DNA of 64,000 nucleotides from Maridesulfovibrio sp. (GCF_963667685.1 NZ_OY763930.1:1408501-1472500), one strand, 5' to 3'. Numbered from the stretch's first letter, positions 47,706-56,236 are shown. A program made the numbers and translations. The notes: generated by a model from the sequence alone, not told the origin.

Positions 47706-48524
47706 TTACAGCTGGGCTAGCAATAAACCTCGAGCCTTACCCTCATCCAGCCTTTTTCCTGTCCAGATTCTGAATTGTTCCAGTCCCTGATGGATGAACA
47801 TTTCAATGCCGTGGATCACGGTGCACCCTTTTGTCTTGGCCTCTTTGATGAAAATTGTCTCCATCGGGTTGTAGACCAGATCGTAGACAATGGTGTTTGC
47901 GTTCTGATTATCCATGATCATTGGGTTGATCTGCTGAAATTTACCGGACATGCCAAGCGAGGTGGAATTCATGATAAGATCAAAGTGCTGATCGCCACGA
48001 GCATTCCAATCAATAAATGATATTTTAAATTCATCAGCCAGATCTTCTGCTTTGTAAGCCGTGCGGTTGGTAACACATATTTCTTTTATGCCCAGAGCCT
48101 TAAGTCCGGTGATCGCTGCGCGAGCAGCTCCGCCTGCCCCGATCAGAAGAGCTTTATTTACGCGATCAGAATAAGGTCGCAGCGGTTCGGATACTCCTGC
48201 GGCATCGGTGTTGTCACCCACAATTTTATCACCTTCCCAATAGAGCGTATTTACAGCTCCGACGGACTTTGCTCGCTCTGTCAGCTGATCAATGTAGTCC
48301 ATTACGGAAAGCTTATGCGGAATAGTAACACTTGCCCCGGAAATGGGCAGATTTCTGAAAGTCTGTATGAAGCTTTCAATTTTTTCCGGTTCTGTGGGCC
48401 ATGCCATATAAACGGCAGGGATTTTATGCTCAGCGAAGCCCCAGTTGTGCAGGAGTGGGCTCATTGTATGCCCTAGGGGGTGTCCAATTATTCCGAAAAG
48501 TTTCTCAGGCTTGAATACGTCCAT
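47706..48524 (-). CDS. aroE: Shikimate dehydrogenase
   Basis: AroE reduces 3-dehydroshikimate with NADPH in the shikimate pathway. The 272 residues show the substrate-binding SPLLHNWGF and NTDAAG motifs, the catalytic Lys in TIPHKLSVMDYID (near residue 70) with Asp in NTDAAG, and the NADPH-binding LLIGAGGAARAAITGL (near residue 125), plus NRT for phosphate recognition. The substrate Ser in GHTMSPLLHN is kept. AGGAG lies in good position before the ATG. It stands alone, facing the aldehyde dehydrogenase across a shared terminator. Confidence 0.95.
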   Translation of the reverse strand: MDVFKPEKLFGIIGHPLGHTMSPLLHNWGFAEHKIPAVYMAWPTEPEKIESFIQTFRNLPISGASVTIPHKLSVMDYIDQLTERAKSVGAVNTLYWEGDKIVGDNTDAAGVSEPLRPYSDRVNKALLIGAGGAARAAITGLKALGIKEICVTNRTAYKAEDLADEFKISFIDWNARGDQHFDLIMNSTSLGMSGKFQQINPMIMDNQNANTIVYDLVYNPMETIFIKEAKTKGCTVIHGIEMFIHQGLEQFRIWTGKRLDEGKARGLLLAQL

Positions 48525-48804
48525 ATTTAGCTCCTGAAGACGTTTGTGGTCTTTTGTAAAGTCTAGGTCGTTTTTTCTAAATAAAAGGCTTAAATTTAAT
48601 GATAAATATTTGGTAAATCTTTAAAGGGAACTCTGTTGTTGGGTTTATCTTTAAAAATACCTAATGTCAGATTGCGCAAATATAAAACAGTATTCAGCGG
48701 CGCTTATTCAAGCTCATTTGGAAAGGTGAGGAGTTCTGAAGAAAGTGGAAAAAATTTTTGGCGCAAGCAAATGTTTTTCCTTTACCTCTGGTCCCCGAAA
48801 GTCC

Positions 48805-48813
48805 ACCGGAGGC
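48805..48813 (-). repeat. GCCTCCGGT dispersed element, copy 4 (minus strand)
   Basis: On the minus strand GCCTCCGGTGG is followed by ACTTTCGGGGACCAGAGG and AAAGGAAAAACATTTG, a variant of the elements at 42667 and 47556 (core changed at one base). Confidence 0.35.
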
Positions 48814-48818
48814 AAAAA

Positions 48819-48850
48819 AAGTCCCGTTCGAATAAATTCGGACGGGACTT
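48819..48850 (-). terminator. Terminator of the 2-oxoacid oxidoreductase operon
   Basis: Stem AAGTCCCGTTCGAA / TTCGGACGGGACTT (one G-U pair), followed on the minus strand by a T-run (AAAAAAA on the plus strand). Confidence 0.9.
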
Positions 48851-48861
48851 TATATGCAAGC

Positions 48862-49404
48862 TTAAATTGCAGCAGCACCTGCTTTAAGTGCTTCAGCGTT
48901 TTTGGGGATAAGGTGGTGGTAATGAGCGGAAATCACGTTTTCGAGGGAGTCTATGACTGCCTGTAGGTCCATGATTCCGGTCGCTTTGATGAAGGCTCCA
49001 AGTGCTACCATGTTGGCCATGCGGGTATTACCGAGTTTGTCGGCAATATCGTTACAGGGAACCATGTAGGATTTAATGCGGTCAGTATCGACCAGCTCAG
49101 CGTCAATGAGTGAGGAGTTGACGATCTGTACACCGTCATCCATGAGCATGGGCTGGAATTTATCAAGAGAAGGGCGGTTCATGATGATCAGGCTGTGCGG
49201 GCTGCGGATGATCGGGGAACCGATCTCGTCGTCGGAAAGTACGACTGTGCAGTTCGCGGTTCCACCGCGCATTTCAGGGCCGTAAACCGGAATGTATGTT
49301 ACATTCAGTCCGGCATTCATGCCTGAATAGGCCAGCAGGTTACCGATGAGCATAACGCCCTGTCCGCCGAATCCGGCAATGATGCTGTCGAGGTATTTGC
49401 TCAT
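48862..49404 (-). CDS. 2-oxoacid:ferredoxin oxidoreductase, gamma subunit
   Basis: The 180-residue protein matches the gamma subunit of the pyruvate/2-oxoacid:ferredoxin oxidoreductase family ([19 protein letters not shown], with the Rossmann-like GxGGQG, and [19 protein letters not shown]). In four-subunit enzymes of this family it helps bind the coenzyme A. It is the last gene of a delta-alpha-beta-gamma operon and follows beta closely. The substrate (pyruvate, 2-oxoglutarate, or branched-chain 2-oxoacid) is not set by this subunit. Confidence 0.9.
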   Translation of the reverse strand: MSKYLDSIIAGFGGQGVMLIGNLLAYSGMNAGLNVTYIPVYGPEMRGGTANCTVVLSDDEIGSPIIRSPHSLIIMNRPSLDKFQPMLMDDGVQIVNSSLIDAELVDTDRIKSYMVPCNDIADKLGNTRMANMVALGAFIKATGIMDLQAVIDSLENVISAHYHHLIPKNAEALKAGAAAI

Positions 49405-49405
49405 C

Positions 49406-50164
49406 TTAGTCCTCCGCAGTTACGTCTTTATATACACCCAGCGGGAAGTAGGGGATCATTTCAGATTCAACCCTTTCGTTCGCCTGAATGGGAGTCATTC
49501 TCCAGTTGGTGGGGCATGTGGCAAGCAGTTCAATGAAGCCGAAGCCGAGACCTTTCTGCTGTACTTCAAAAGCCTTCTTCATGGCTTTTTTAGCCATGCG
49601 AATGTTTTTCACATTGTTCAAGGCTACTCGTGCAGCGTAAGCAGTACCACCAAGAGACGCTATGATTTCAGCCATCTTGATTGCCTGGCCTTCTTTCATG
49701 GGGTTACGTCCCTCGGGCGAGGTGGTGGTTTTCTGGCCTTCCATAGTGGTTGGGGCCATCTGTCCGCCGGTCATGCCGTAAACGGTGTTGTTTACGAAAA
49801 TGATGGAAACTTTTTCACCACGGTTCGCACAGTGCATGATCTCAGCCATACCGATTGAAGCAAGGTCGCCATCACCCTGATAGGAGAGTACAAACTTGTC
49901 GCCACGGGCGCGTTTAACGCCGGTTGCAACTGCCGGGGCACGTCCGTGCGGTGCTTCAACACTGTCTACCTTAAGGTAGTTGTAGAGGAATACGGAACAG
50001 CCGATGGAGGTGACCAGAAGGGTATTCTCGGTCAGGCCCATTTCGCTGAGCAGTTCACCCGCGAGCCTGTGGGCGACACCGTGCTGGCAGCCTGGGCAGT
50101 AGTGGGTGGGAACATCTACAATTGCGTCAGCCTTATCAAAGGCGAGAATTTCTTGTTCGCTCAT
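49406..50164 (-). CDS. 2-oxoacid:ferredoxin oxidoreductase, beta (TPP-binding) subunit
   Basis: The 252-residue subunit carries the thiamine pyrophosphate domain: CPGCQHGVAHRLAGE for the iron-sulfur-linked Cys pair, TSIGCSVFLYNY, and the TPP/Mg motif GDGDLASIGMAEIMHCANRG (about 104-123) followed by NNTVYGMTGGQMAPTT. The catalysed step is oxidative decarboxylation of a 2-oxoacid to acyl-CoA with ferredoxin reduction. It lies two bases downstream of the alpha gene and one base upstream of gamma, so all are one operon. Confidence 0.93.
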   Translation of the reverse strand: MSEQEILAFDKADAIVDVPTHYCPGCQHGVAHRLAGELLSEMGLTENTLLVTSIGCSVFLYNYLKVDSVEAPHGRAPAVATGVKRARGDKFVLSYQGDGDLASIGMAEIMHCANRGEKVSIIFVNNTVYGMTGGQMAPTTMEGQKTTTSPEGRNPMKEGQAIKMAEIIASLGGTAYAARVALNNVKNIRMAKKAMKKAFEVQQKGLGFGFIELLATCPTNWRMTPIQANERVESEMIPYFPLGVYKDVTAED

Positions 50165-50166
50165 AT

Positions 50167-51234
50167 CTATTTCCCTCCAAGGCTTTTGAGGATGGGTTCC
50201 TCGAAGTCGTCGGGGGTGGGCAGGTTTCCGGGCATGAAGCCGAAGAAATCACTGTCGGTAATGGTACGGATGGAAAGACGTACGTCTTCAACCATCTGAC
50301 CGAGGTTATGTTCAATAGTCAGGAATTTCTTACCCTGCTGTGCCAGTTTTTTCAGCTCTTCAGAGGGGAAGGGGTAGAGGGTGATAGGACGGAAAAGGCC
50401 GACCTTGTGCCCCTGTGCGCGCAGTTTGCGGACTGTGCTTTTCACGATACGTCCGATGGAACCGTAGGCTACTACAATAAGTTCTGCATCTTCGGTTTCG
50501 AAAAGTTCCTGTCTGGTGTTTTTGGCCATGTCATCATACTTGGCCTGAAGTGCAAGGTTGTGACCTGCAAGGGAGCCTTCAGTCAGGAACAGGGACTTGA
50601 TGATACGGTGATCACGGTCATCGGCGCCTTCAATACGCCAGTCTTCGCCTTCTGATGCGTCATGTTCTTTGACTTCACGTGTGATTACAGGCTCTTTCAT
50701 CTGGCCGACAATGGCATCACCGAGGATCATAACCGGGTTGCGGTATTTAAAGGCGAGGTCGAAAGCTTCGATTACGAGATCGTAGCATTCCTGACATGTT
50801 CCGGGAGCGAGAACGAGGGTGCGGTAATCACCGTGTCCGCCACCTTTGGTTGCCTGAAAATAGTCACCCTGGCTGGGGCCGATGTCGCCGAGACCCGGTC
50901 CACCGCGGTTCATGTTGACGATGACTGCGGGAAGCTGGCTACCGGCAAGATAAGAGATAGCTTCCTGTTTGAGGGAAACTCCGGGGCTGGAGGAAGAAGT
51001 CATGCAGCGTGCACCGGCAGCAGCAGCTCCGATGAGCATGTTTGCAGCAGCAATTTCACTTTCAGCCTGAACGAATTCACCGCCGACCTTGGGAAGCTCG
51101 GCAGACATGTATTCCGGAATATCGTTCTGGGGGGTGATAGGGTAGCCGAAGTAGCATTTAAGCCCGGCTGCGATTGCGCCGCGGGAGATAGCCTCGTTGC
51201 CTTTTATAAAAAGCTTTTCGCCGTTCTTAGCCAT
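50167..51234 (-). CDS. 2-oxoacid:ferredoxin oxidoreductase, alpha subunit
   Basis: The 355-residue subunit carries the pyrimidine-binding domain (FIKGNEAISRGAIAAGLKCYFGYPITPQNDIPEYM), the EFVQAESEIAAANMLIGAAAAGARCMTSSSSPG loop, and the C-terminal transketolase-like domain LIVVAYGSIGRIVKSTVRKLR. This length fits the alpha subunit of VorB/KorA type. The sequence resembles subunits annotated as 3-methyl-2-oxobutanoate or 2-oxoglutarate oxidoreductase (VorB/KorA), and these cannot be separated by eye. It is the second gene of the operon, right after the ferredoxin-like subunit. Confidence 0.93.
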   Translation of the reverse strand: MAKNGEKLFIKGNEAISRGAIAAGLKCYFGYPITPQNDIPEYMSAELPKVGGEFVQAESEIAAANMLIGAAAAGARCMTSSSSPGVSLKQEAISYLAGSQLPAVIVNMNRGGPGLGDIGPSQGDYFQATKGGGHGDYRTLVLAPGTCQECYDLVIEAFDLAFKYRNPVMILGDAIVGQMKEPVITREVKEHDASEGEDWRIEGADDRDHRIIKSLFLTEGSLAGHNLALQAKYDDMAKNTRQELFETEDAELIVVAYGSIGRIVKSTVRKLRAQGHKVGLFRPITLYPFPSEELKKLAQQGKKFLTIEHNLGQMVEDVRLSIRTITDSDFFGFMPGNLPTPDDFEEPILKSLGGK

Positions 51235-51235
51235 A

Positions 51236-51466
51236 CTATTCTCCTTTGGCCTTTTTGGTTCTGTAAACCCGGATAGCGATATCCGGACAGATCAGCGCAC
51301 AGGAAGTACACCCGGTACACTTTTCCATATCCTCAGCCGCAACTTCAGCAACTTTGTAACCGTGCTGGTTGAATCGGTCGGATTGCCTTATGATTTCCTT
51401 TGGACAGACGGTAGTACAGAGCAGACAGCCCTTGCACCGTTCATCCAAAAATTCTACTCGTGACAT
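51236..51466 (-). CDS. 2-oxoacid:ferredoxin oxidoreductase, delta subunit (2[4Fe-4S] ferredoxin)
   Basis: The 76-residue protein holds two Cys clusters, CKGCLLCTTVCP (residues 11-22) and CTGCTSCALICP (about 50-61), each binding one 4Fe-4S cluster. The two-cluster delta subunit passes electrons from the TPP site to ferredoxin. It is the first gene of the operon; its ATG lies in a region that also contains a hairpin (51494-51514) upstream, perhaps an attenuator or the end of queA transcription. Confidence 0.92.
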   Translation of the reverse strand: MSRVEFLDERCKGCLLCTTVCPKEIIRQSDRFNQHGYKVAEVAAEDMEKCTGCTSCALICPDIAIRVYRTKKAKGE

Positions 51467-51493
51467 CCTATTCTCCTGTTACTGTGACAGAAA

Positions 51494-51514
51494 AGCCCGT
51501 TATATTAACGGGCT
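51494..51514 (-). terminator. Hairpin between queA and the oxidoreductase operon
   Basis: AGCCCGTTA / TAACGGGCT stem with a tri-base loop, followed on the minus strand by TTTT. It could terminate queA (132 bases past its stop) or attenuate the downstream operon. Confidence 0.6.
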
Positions 51515-51645
51515 GGGACCATTAGAGTCTTATTGTATAGTGAACAGCAAACCCTAAATGTGTGACTGTTGAGAAACAAGGTATAATTATTTGCGTTGAG
51601 GTGCAAATTTTTCCGCAAAAACTACGTTTAGGCGTTATTACTACC

Positions 51646-52731
51646 TCATTTTATATACATAGAATCGCCATAGGAGAAAAATCTGAAGTTATTTTCTATT
51701 GCTTCTGTATAAGCTTTCAAAACATTTTCTCTACCGGCGAGAGCTGAAATCATAATTACAAGCGATGATTCTGGCAAATGGAAATTAGTAATCATGCGGT
51801 CAACCACTTTGAACTCAAAGCCGGGGTATATAAATATATCTGTCTCGCCTTTGAATTCACAGACTTCACCGGCCTGTTGAAATGCCCCTTCCAAAGTTCT
51901 TGCGGATGTGGTTCCTACAGCTATAACTGGTCTGCCTTCATCTTTGGCCTTGATCACAGCCGCGGCCGTTTCCTTCGGGATTTCTATATATTCACGGTGC
52001 ATTTCATGGTCACGGATATCTTCGGAGCGGACCGGGCTGAAAGTTCCGTAACCTACATAGAGTGTTACTTCGGCACGCTGAATATTTTTGGCCTTAAGCT
52101 TTTCATTTATCTCTTCCGAGAAATGCAGCCCGGCAGTGGGGGCAGCCACAGAGCCGGCTTTTTCATCACAAGCGTAAAGAGTCTGGTAGCGTTCATTATC
52201 ACTTTCGTCCGCTGCACGGCGGATGTAGGGAGGGAGGGGGATTTTACCACACTCTTCGAAAATTGTTTTCAAATCACCGGACCATTGCAGCTCGACATCG
52301 GAAAGTCCGAATTTTCCTTTACCGAGAACGGTAAGCTTGAGTCCCCCGTCAAAAGTGATGATGTTTCCAGGCTTTGGACCTTTGGATGCGCGGAGCAGCC
52401 CGCGGGCCTGTGCCTTGTATCCACCGGGTATTTCCTCGGCTTTAATGAGCGGGAGTGGGGTAAGCAGCAGGAATTCAACTCTGCCGCCGGTAGGTTTTTG
52501 GCCGAAGATACGTGCCGGGATTACTTTGGAATTGTTGGCCACCAGCAACGCTCCTTCAGGGAGCAGGTCCACAATATCGATGAAGTTTTTAATTTCTGTT
52601 TCACCGCTCTTTTGATCGAGGACCATAAGTTTGGAACCGTGGCGCATAACTGCCGGACATTGTGCTATCTGTTGTTCGGGCAGTTCAAAATTGTAGTTTT
52701 TAAGGAAAAAGTCTTCTGTGTTTATGTTCAT
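51646..52731 (-). CDS. queA: S-adenosylmethionine:tRNA ribosyltransferase-isomerase QueA
   Basis: QueA transfers the ribosyl part of S-adenosylmethionine to preQ1 in tRNA, making epoxyqueuosine. The 361-residue protein has FFLKNYNFELPEQQIAQCP at its start, the VEFLLLTPL and VAAPTAGLHFSEEI motifs, and AVGTTSARTLEGAF, all typical, ending RFFSYGDSMYIK. ATG 52731 is chosen to match the family N-terminus; ATG 52746 (five residues longer) and the start at 52785 have no clear ribosome-binding site either. A large reading frame on the opposite strand is a shadow. Confidence 0.93.
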   Translation of the reverse strand: MNINTEDFFLKNYNFELPEQQIAQCPAVMRHGSKLMVLDQKSGETEIKNFIDIVDLLPEGALLVANNSKVIPARIFGQKPTGGRVEFLLLTPLPLIKAEEIPGGYKAQARGLLRASKGPKPGNIITFDGGLKLTVLGKGKFGLSDVELQWSGDLKTIFEECGKIPLPPYIRRAADESDNERYQTLYACDEKAGSVAAPTAGLHFSEEINEKLKAKNIQRAEVTLYVGYGTFSPVRSEDIRDHEMHREYIEIPKETAAAVIKAKDEGRPVIAVGTTSARTLEGAFQQAGEVCEFKGETDIFIYPGFEFKVVDRMITNFHLPESSLVIMISALAGRENVLKAYTEAIENNFRFFSYGDSMYIK

Positions 52732-52879
52732 TTTTTCGGTTTTCATTCTTGATGATAATCTGGTAAGAATCTTTACAGCAGACACCTTCAGGGGTTATGA
52801 ATACAGTGTTTGCTCTTTGATTGTCCGGTCAAACAAATCTGTTTGATTGTCACGTTGATCACCAAATTCGGATTTTATT

Positions 52880-53557
52880 ATGAAATGGTTGTCAGTAGCT
52901 GAAATATCCAAAATTACTATGATCCCCGCTCCTACAGCAAGACGTTATGCCTCGCTGTTCAAGGATTTTTTGTCCAGTAAAAAAATGGGCCGGGTAACCA
53001 AGTACCCGGAATCAGCTGTGGAAATATTCAAGCGCATCGTTACATTATATAATGATGGCATGGTTACCACAGAGATTGAGCAGCAGCTCCGTTCCGAATT
53101 TCCCCGCACAATTGAGATCAGCCCATCCGAGCGTGCTGTACCTGTTCAACCGGCCATGAATGTTCAGGCTGAGTTGAGCGGGGCTTTTGCTGACATGATG
53201 GACAAGATGAGCAAGTCACTTGAAGTGATTGCCGACCAGAAGTCAATCATTGAAGAGCAGCGCGAGGATATTTATAAGCTTAAAAAAGCTTTTGTTCTTC
53301 TTGCCCGCAGTCAAAAAAAAATCAAGGCTTTGCCGCAACTGGATGTTAAATCCATGACCGAAGAATTCGGGGAACGGACCAATGCTCTTGAACAGAAAGA
53401 TGTGGAGCTTGAAGAGGCGACTAATGAATTAGCTCAGGAAAACAGCAACTTGAAACATAAGCTTGAAATTATGGAAGCTGAGCTTATTCGTTTGCGTAAA
53501 GACCGGCGTGAAATGGAAAATTATTTTCTTGATAAGATCAAGCGCATGAACGGTTGA
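52880..53557 (+). CDS. MerR-type HTH protein with coiled coil
   Basis: The 225-residue protein begins with a MerR-like helix-turn-helix and wing (WLSVAEISKITMIPAPTARRYASL, then KMGRVTKYPESAVEIFKRI), a spacer, and a long coiled coil in the second half (KDVELEEATNELAQENSNLKHKLEIMEAELIRLRK, about 175-210). This is the same plan as the protein at 15336, although sequence identity looks low. Effector-binding domains of classical MerR proteins are absent, so it may act as a DNA-bound scaffold or regulator rather than a ligand sensor. It is divergent from queA. Function unknown. Confidence 0.65.
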   Translation: MKWLSVAEISKITMIPAPTARRYASLFKDFLSSKKMGRVTKYPESAVEIFKRIVTLYNDGMVTTEIEQQLRSEFPRTIEISPSERAVPVQPAMNVQAELSGAFADMMDKMSKSLEVIADQKSIIEEQREDIYKLKKAFVLLARSQKKIKALPQLDVKSMTEEFGERTNALEQKDVELEEATNELAQENSNLKHKLEIMEAELIRLRKDRREMENYFLDKIKRMNG

Positions 53558-53724
53558 TTTTCCTGCCTTCGGGTTTGATTTTTTGCGCTCATGGCTGTAG
53601 AAAAAGTCTAGAAGACACTTCAATCATTTCGGTCAGGTTTAAAATCCATTTCACTGCGATAGGGACTGTTCAGCACAACCTGGCTGGATTTCAAATTTAT
53701 GGACATTAAATCGGAGGATTAAAT

Positions 53725-54216
53725 ATGCGTACTTTTCTTAAAATGGCTTTGGTTTTCACTGTGTTCGTGGGGCTTACCGGCTGTCTGGCCGTAACCAAAA
53801 AAAATTCCGATGAGCCTGTGGTAGCTGCCAGTGGTGCAACTGAAAGTTATGAGGAATTTGTTCCTTATACTGAATTTGACGATATCGCTGTTCCAAATGA
53901 ACTCAGCCGTGAACCTGACCAGTCTTTTGTTGCCGATCGCCGCAATTTTAAATATGGAAAGATCGTTCTTAAGGGCCGTGTTGAAAATACCAGCCTGATC
54001 GATTTTTTTAAGAACCAGATGGCAAAAGACAACTGGACACTCGACAGCGCATTGACTTCTACTTTTTCCCAGTTGACCTTTGTTAAACCTTACAAGAGCT
54101 GTACCATCAGAATTATTGACGGTTCTTACAATACTGAAGTTGAAATCTACGCCGTTGAACTTAAATCTGACGCCATGTCAGAAAGCGGCAGCCTTCAGGA
54201 AAACAACATACAATAA
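53725..54216 (+). CDS. Lipoprotein of unknown function
   Basis: The 163-residue protein has a clear lipoprotein signal (MRTFLKMALVFTVFVGLTGC, Cys20 lipidated, lipobox LTGC). The mature part has an acidic Ser/Ala-rich linker, then a small domain (about 75-145) with an alternating pattern, KYGKIVLKGRVENTSLIDFFKNQMAKDNW and FVKPYKSCTIRIIDG. I do not recognise the domain. AGGAG is upstream of the ATG. Its stop overlaps the coaBC start as TAATG, an arrangement that suggests coupled translation but not a shared function. Confidence 0.7.
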   Translation: MRTFLKMALVFTVFVGLTGCLAVTKKNSDEPVVAASGATESYEEFVPYTEFDDIAVPNELSREPDQSFVADRRNFKYGKIVLKGRVENTSLIDFFKNQMAKDNWTLDSALTSTFSQLTFVKPYKSCTIRIIDGSYNTEVEIYAVELKSDAMSESGSLQENNIQ

Positions 54217-55427
54217 TGAACGAACATTTAAATTTTGACTGCTTTTTAGGAAAACGTATCCATCTCGGAGTCAGCGGTTCCATTGCAGCTTACAAGTCTC
54301 TGGACTTGCTGCGTATGTTCCGCAAGGCCGGAATAGAAGTCAGCGTTACGCTTACTTCAGGTGCGCAGGAATTTATCAGGGGCCTCAGTTATGAGGCCCT
54401 TGGTGCTTTCAAGGTCTGGGAGAAAATGTACCCGACCTTGGATGACACCTTCGGTCATCTTGAGCCGGGACAGGCTGCTGACGCAATGCTGGTCGCTCCG
54501 GCGACAGCTTCTGTGCTGGCCCGCATGACCCATGGTCTGGCGGACGACATGCTTTCCTGTCAGGCTCTTGCCTTCAGTGGGCCAAAGCTTGTGGCCCCGG
54601 CTATGAACCCTGCCATGTGGGATGCTCCGGCAACTCGCGAAAACTGCCGTGTCCTTGCTGAAAGGGGAGTGGAGTTTATCGGCCCTGATTGCGGAGATGT
54701 TGCCTGCGGTGATTATGGCAGAGGACGCCTTGCACCTTTGGAATCCATTTATGCCCACGGCTTACGCGCAGTTGCACCGGATGATATGAGCGGTAAGCAT
54801 GTATTAATCACCCTTGGTCCAACACGTGAGAAATGGGATGCTGTCCGGTTCTGGTCCAACCCATCATCCGGTTTGATGGGGGCTTGTATTGCCATGGCTG
54901 CATGGTTGCGTGGGGCAAAGGTCACCGTTGTTTCCGGTCCGGTGAACTGGTGGTTTCCTGCCGATATGAATGTGATCAAGGTTGATTCAGCACAGCAGAT
55001 GTATGAAGCGGCCACCAGTGTCTGGCCATCATGTACCACCGGTTGCTTTACCGCAGCAGTTGCTGATTTTAAACCAATTCCCCATGGCGAAGGTAAGTTT
55101 AAAAAAGCGGGTAGTGATGTTTTGCGGGTCGACTTTGACACTAACCCGGATATCCTTAAAACCATCGGTTCCATGAAAAATGACGACCAGCAGCTGATCG
55201 GCTTTGCGGCTGAAACTTCTGATATTCAAGAAGCGGCCAAGGGAAAGCTTGAGCGAAAAAATCTGGATCTAATCGTTGCCAATCCTATTAATAAAGCCGG
55301 ATCCGGATTTGAGTCTTCAACCAATTCGGTCTATGTCCTTAATAGAGAAGGGCGTTCCGAGGAATGGCCTGACCTTCCTAAAACTGAAGTAGCGTGGCGT
55401 ATATGGGATCTCCTTCTGCAGAATTAA
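54216..55427 (+). CDS. coaBC: Bifunctional phosphopantothenoylcysteine synthetase/decarboxylase
   Basis: CoaBC makes 4'-phosphopantetheine for coenzyme A from phosphopantothenate and cysteine in two steps. The 403 residues hold the flavin-dependent decarboxylase half (LGVSGSIAAYKSLDLLRM, PATASVLARMTHGLADD, the substrate-clamp APAMNPAMW and the catalytic Cys in DCGDVACGDYGRGRLAP) and the CTP-dependent synthetase half from about residue 195 (VLITLGPTREKWDAVRFWSNPSSGLMG, with FAAETSD and NKAGSGF). It overlaps the lipoprotein gene upstream by TAATG and overlaps the next gene at its end. Confidence 0.95.
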   Translation: MNEHLNFDCFLGKRIHLGVSGSIAAYKSLDLLRMFRKAGIEVSVTLTSGAQEFIRGLSYEALGAFKVWEKMYPTLDDTFGHLEPGQAADAMLVAPATASVLARMTHGLADDMLSCQALAFSGPKLVAPAMNPAMWDAPATRENCRVLAERGVEFIGPDCGDVACGDYGRGRLAPLESIYAHGLRAVAPDDMSGKHVLITLGPTREKWDAVRFWSNPSSGLMGACIAMAAWLRGAKVTVVSGPVNWWFPADMNVIKVDSAQQMYEAATSVWPSCTTGCFTAAVADFKPIPHGEGKFKKAGSDVLRVDFDTNPDILKTIGSMKNDDQQLIGFAAETSDIQEAAKGKLERKNLDLIVANPINKAGSGFESSTNSVYVLNREGRSEEWPDLPKTEVAWRIWDLLLQN

Positions 55428-56236
55428 ATGTGCTTGAAAGCGTAAGGCCGTGGTATCAGAACGGTCTGCAGTATGTTTTCAAGGATGCAATGCCCGGTAT
55501 CGAGGAACTCGAAAAGCCGACGCGTCAGCGTCCTGCTGCGCCTGAAGCAAGGCAGGCTAAACCGGTACAGCCCAATCTGGAACGTCAGCATTTCCGCAAC
55601 CAGCAGCCCTCTGCACCGCAGCAGAATCAGTCGGTGCAGCAAAATCCCGGACATCAGGCTAATCATCAATCAGTAGCCGGTCAGCAACAGCAGAGACCGT
55701 CATTTGACCGTACCCCTCCGGCAAAGCCTTCACGCAGACCCCAGCCTCAATCTGTACCGTCCCAAGGTAACCCCTGTCTGCCGGACCCGAATTCGTGGCC
55801 CGCTCCGTGGTCAACGCTTGCCACAAGGATCACCCCCCGGTTACAGATTTTTTGGACCTATGCACAATTGGGTCAGGATTTATCCGGCCAGGCCGACACG
55901 GAACGGCGGAAATTGTTCCAGTCGCTAATCGGCTATATGGGACTCCCTAAGGGGGCCATTTCTTTTTGGCCTTGTACAACATGGGACGGCAGCGGGTACG
56001 AAAACAAGGCCGATATTTTCTGGAAAGGAGTAGAGTCCTACGGTGTTAAATTCGTTGCCTGTTTCGGCGACCATACCCGCTCATTGATTGCTCCGGATGC
56101 ACCTTCCTCGTCTGCTTCTGTGCACATAAACGGTGTGCAGATGTTAATGTTGCAGGACCCTGATTTTTTGAAAACTCTTCCGGTAGAAGAGCAGCAGTTA
56201 CTAAGCATCTCGCTATTGCGTTTGCCTCTTTTTTAG
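55403..56236 (+). CDS. Unknown Gln/Pro-rich protein coupled to coaBC, possible UDG-like fold
   Basis: I do not recognise this 277-residue protein with certainty. After about 30 residues comes a low-complexity linker rich in Gln, Pro and Arg (about 40-128), then a globular C-terminal part of about 145 residues. In that part, LGQDLSGQADTERRKLFQSL followed by IGYMGLPKGAISFWP loosely follows the pattern of uracil-DNA-glycosylase-fold proteins (E-x-P-G...G..F.G.A...L...L...G) as also seen in HolD, but the catalytic motifs are absent, so it could be a degenerate member. The frame overlaps the last 25 bases of coaBC. Start ATG 55403 lacks a strong ribosome-binding site; translation may be coupled to coaBC. 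Confidence 0.6.
   Translation: MGSPSAELNVLESVRPWYQNGLQYVFKDAMPGIEELEKPTRQRPAAPEARQAKPVQPNLERQHFRNQQPSAPQQNQSVQQNPGHQANHQSVAGQQQQRPSFDRTPPAKPSRRPQPQSVPSQGNPCLPDPNSWPAPWSTLATRITPRLQIFWTYAQLGQDLSGQADTERRKLFQSLIGYMGLPKGAISFWPCTTWDGSGYENKADIFWKGVESYGVKFVACFGDHTRSLIAPDAPSSSASVHINGVQMLMLQDPDFLKTLPVEEQQLLSISLLRLPLF

Larger units (their letters stand above)
48525..48861. other. Intergenic region upstream of aroE
   Basis: No gene is supported. On the left is the aroE upstream region; in the middle an inverted GCCTCCGGT element (48805-48813 reads ACCGGAGGC); on the right the terminator of the oxidoreductase operon. Reading frames such as 48636-48887 cross the terminator and element and are not credible genes. 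Confidence 0.5.

Noticed and set aside
48636-48966. Two overlapping frames upstream of aroE
   Set aside because: They cross the GCCTCCGGT element, a clear terminator and the end of the gamma-subunit gene.
49346-51276. Three plus-strand frames (49346, 50122, 50662)
   Set aside because: All are antisense to the 2-oxoacid:ferredoxin oxidoreductase operon, whose four subunits are well supported.
51778-52752. 324-residue reading frame on the plus strand
   Set aside because: It lies entirely within queA on the opposite strand and shows no recognisable domain; high-GC third positions of queA keep the antisense frame open.
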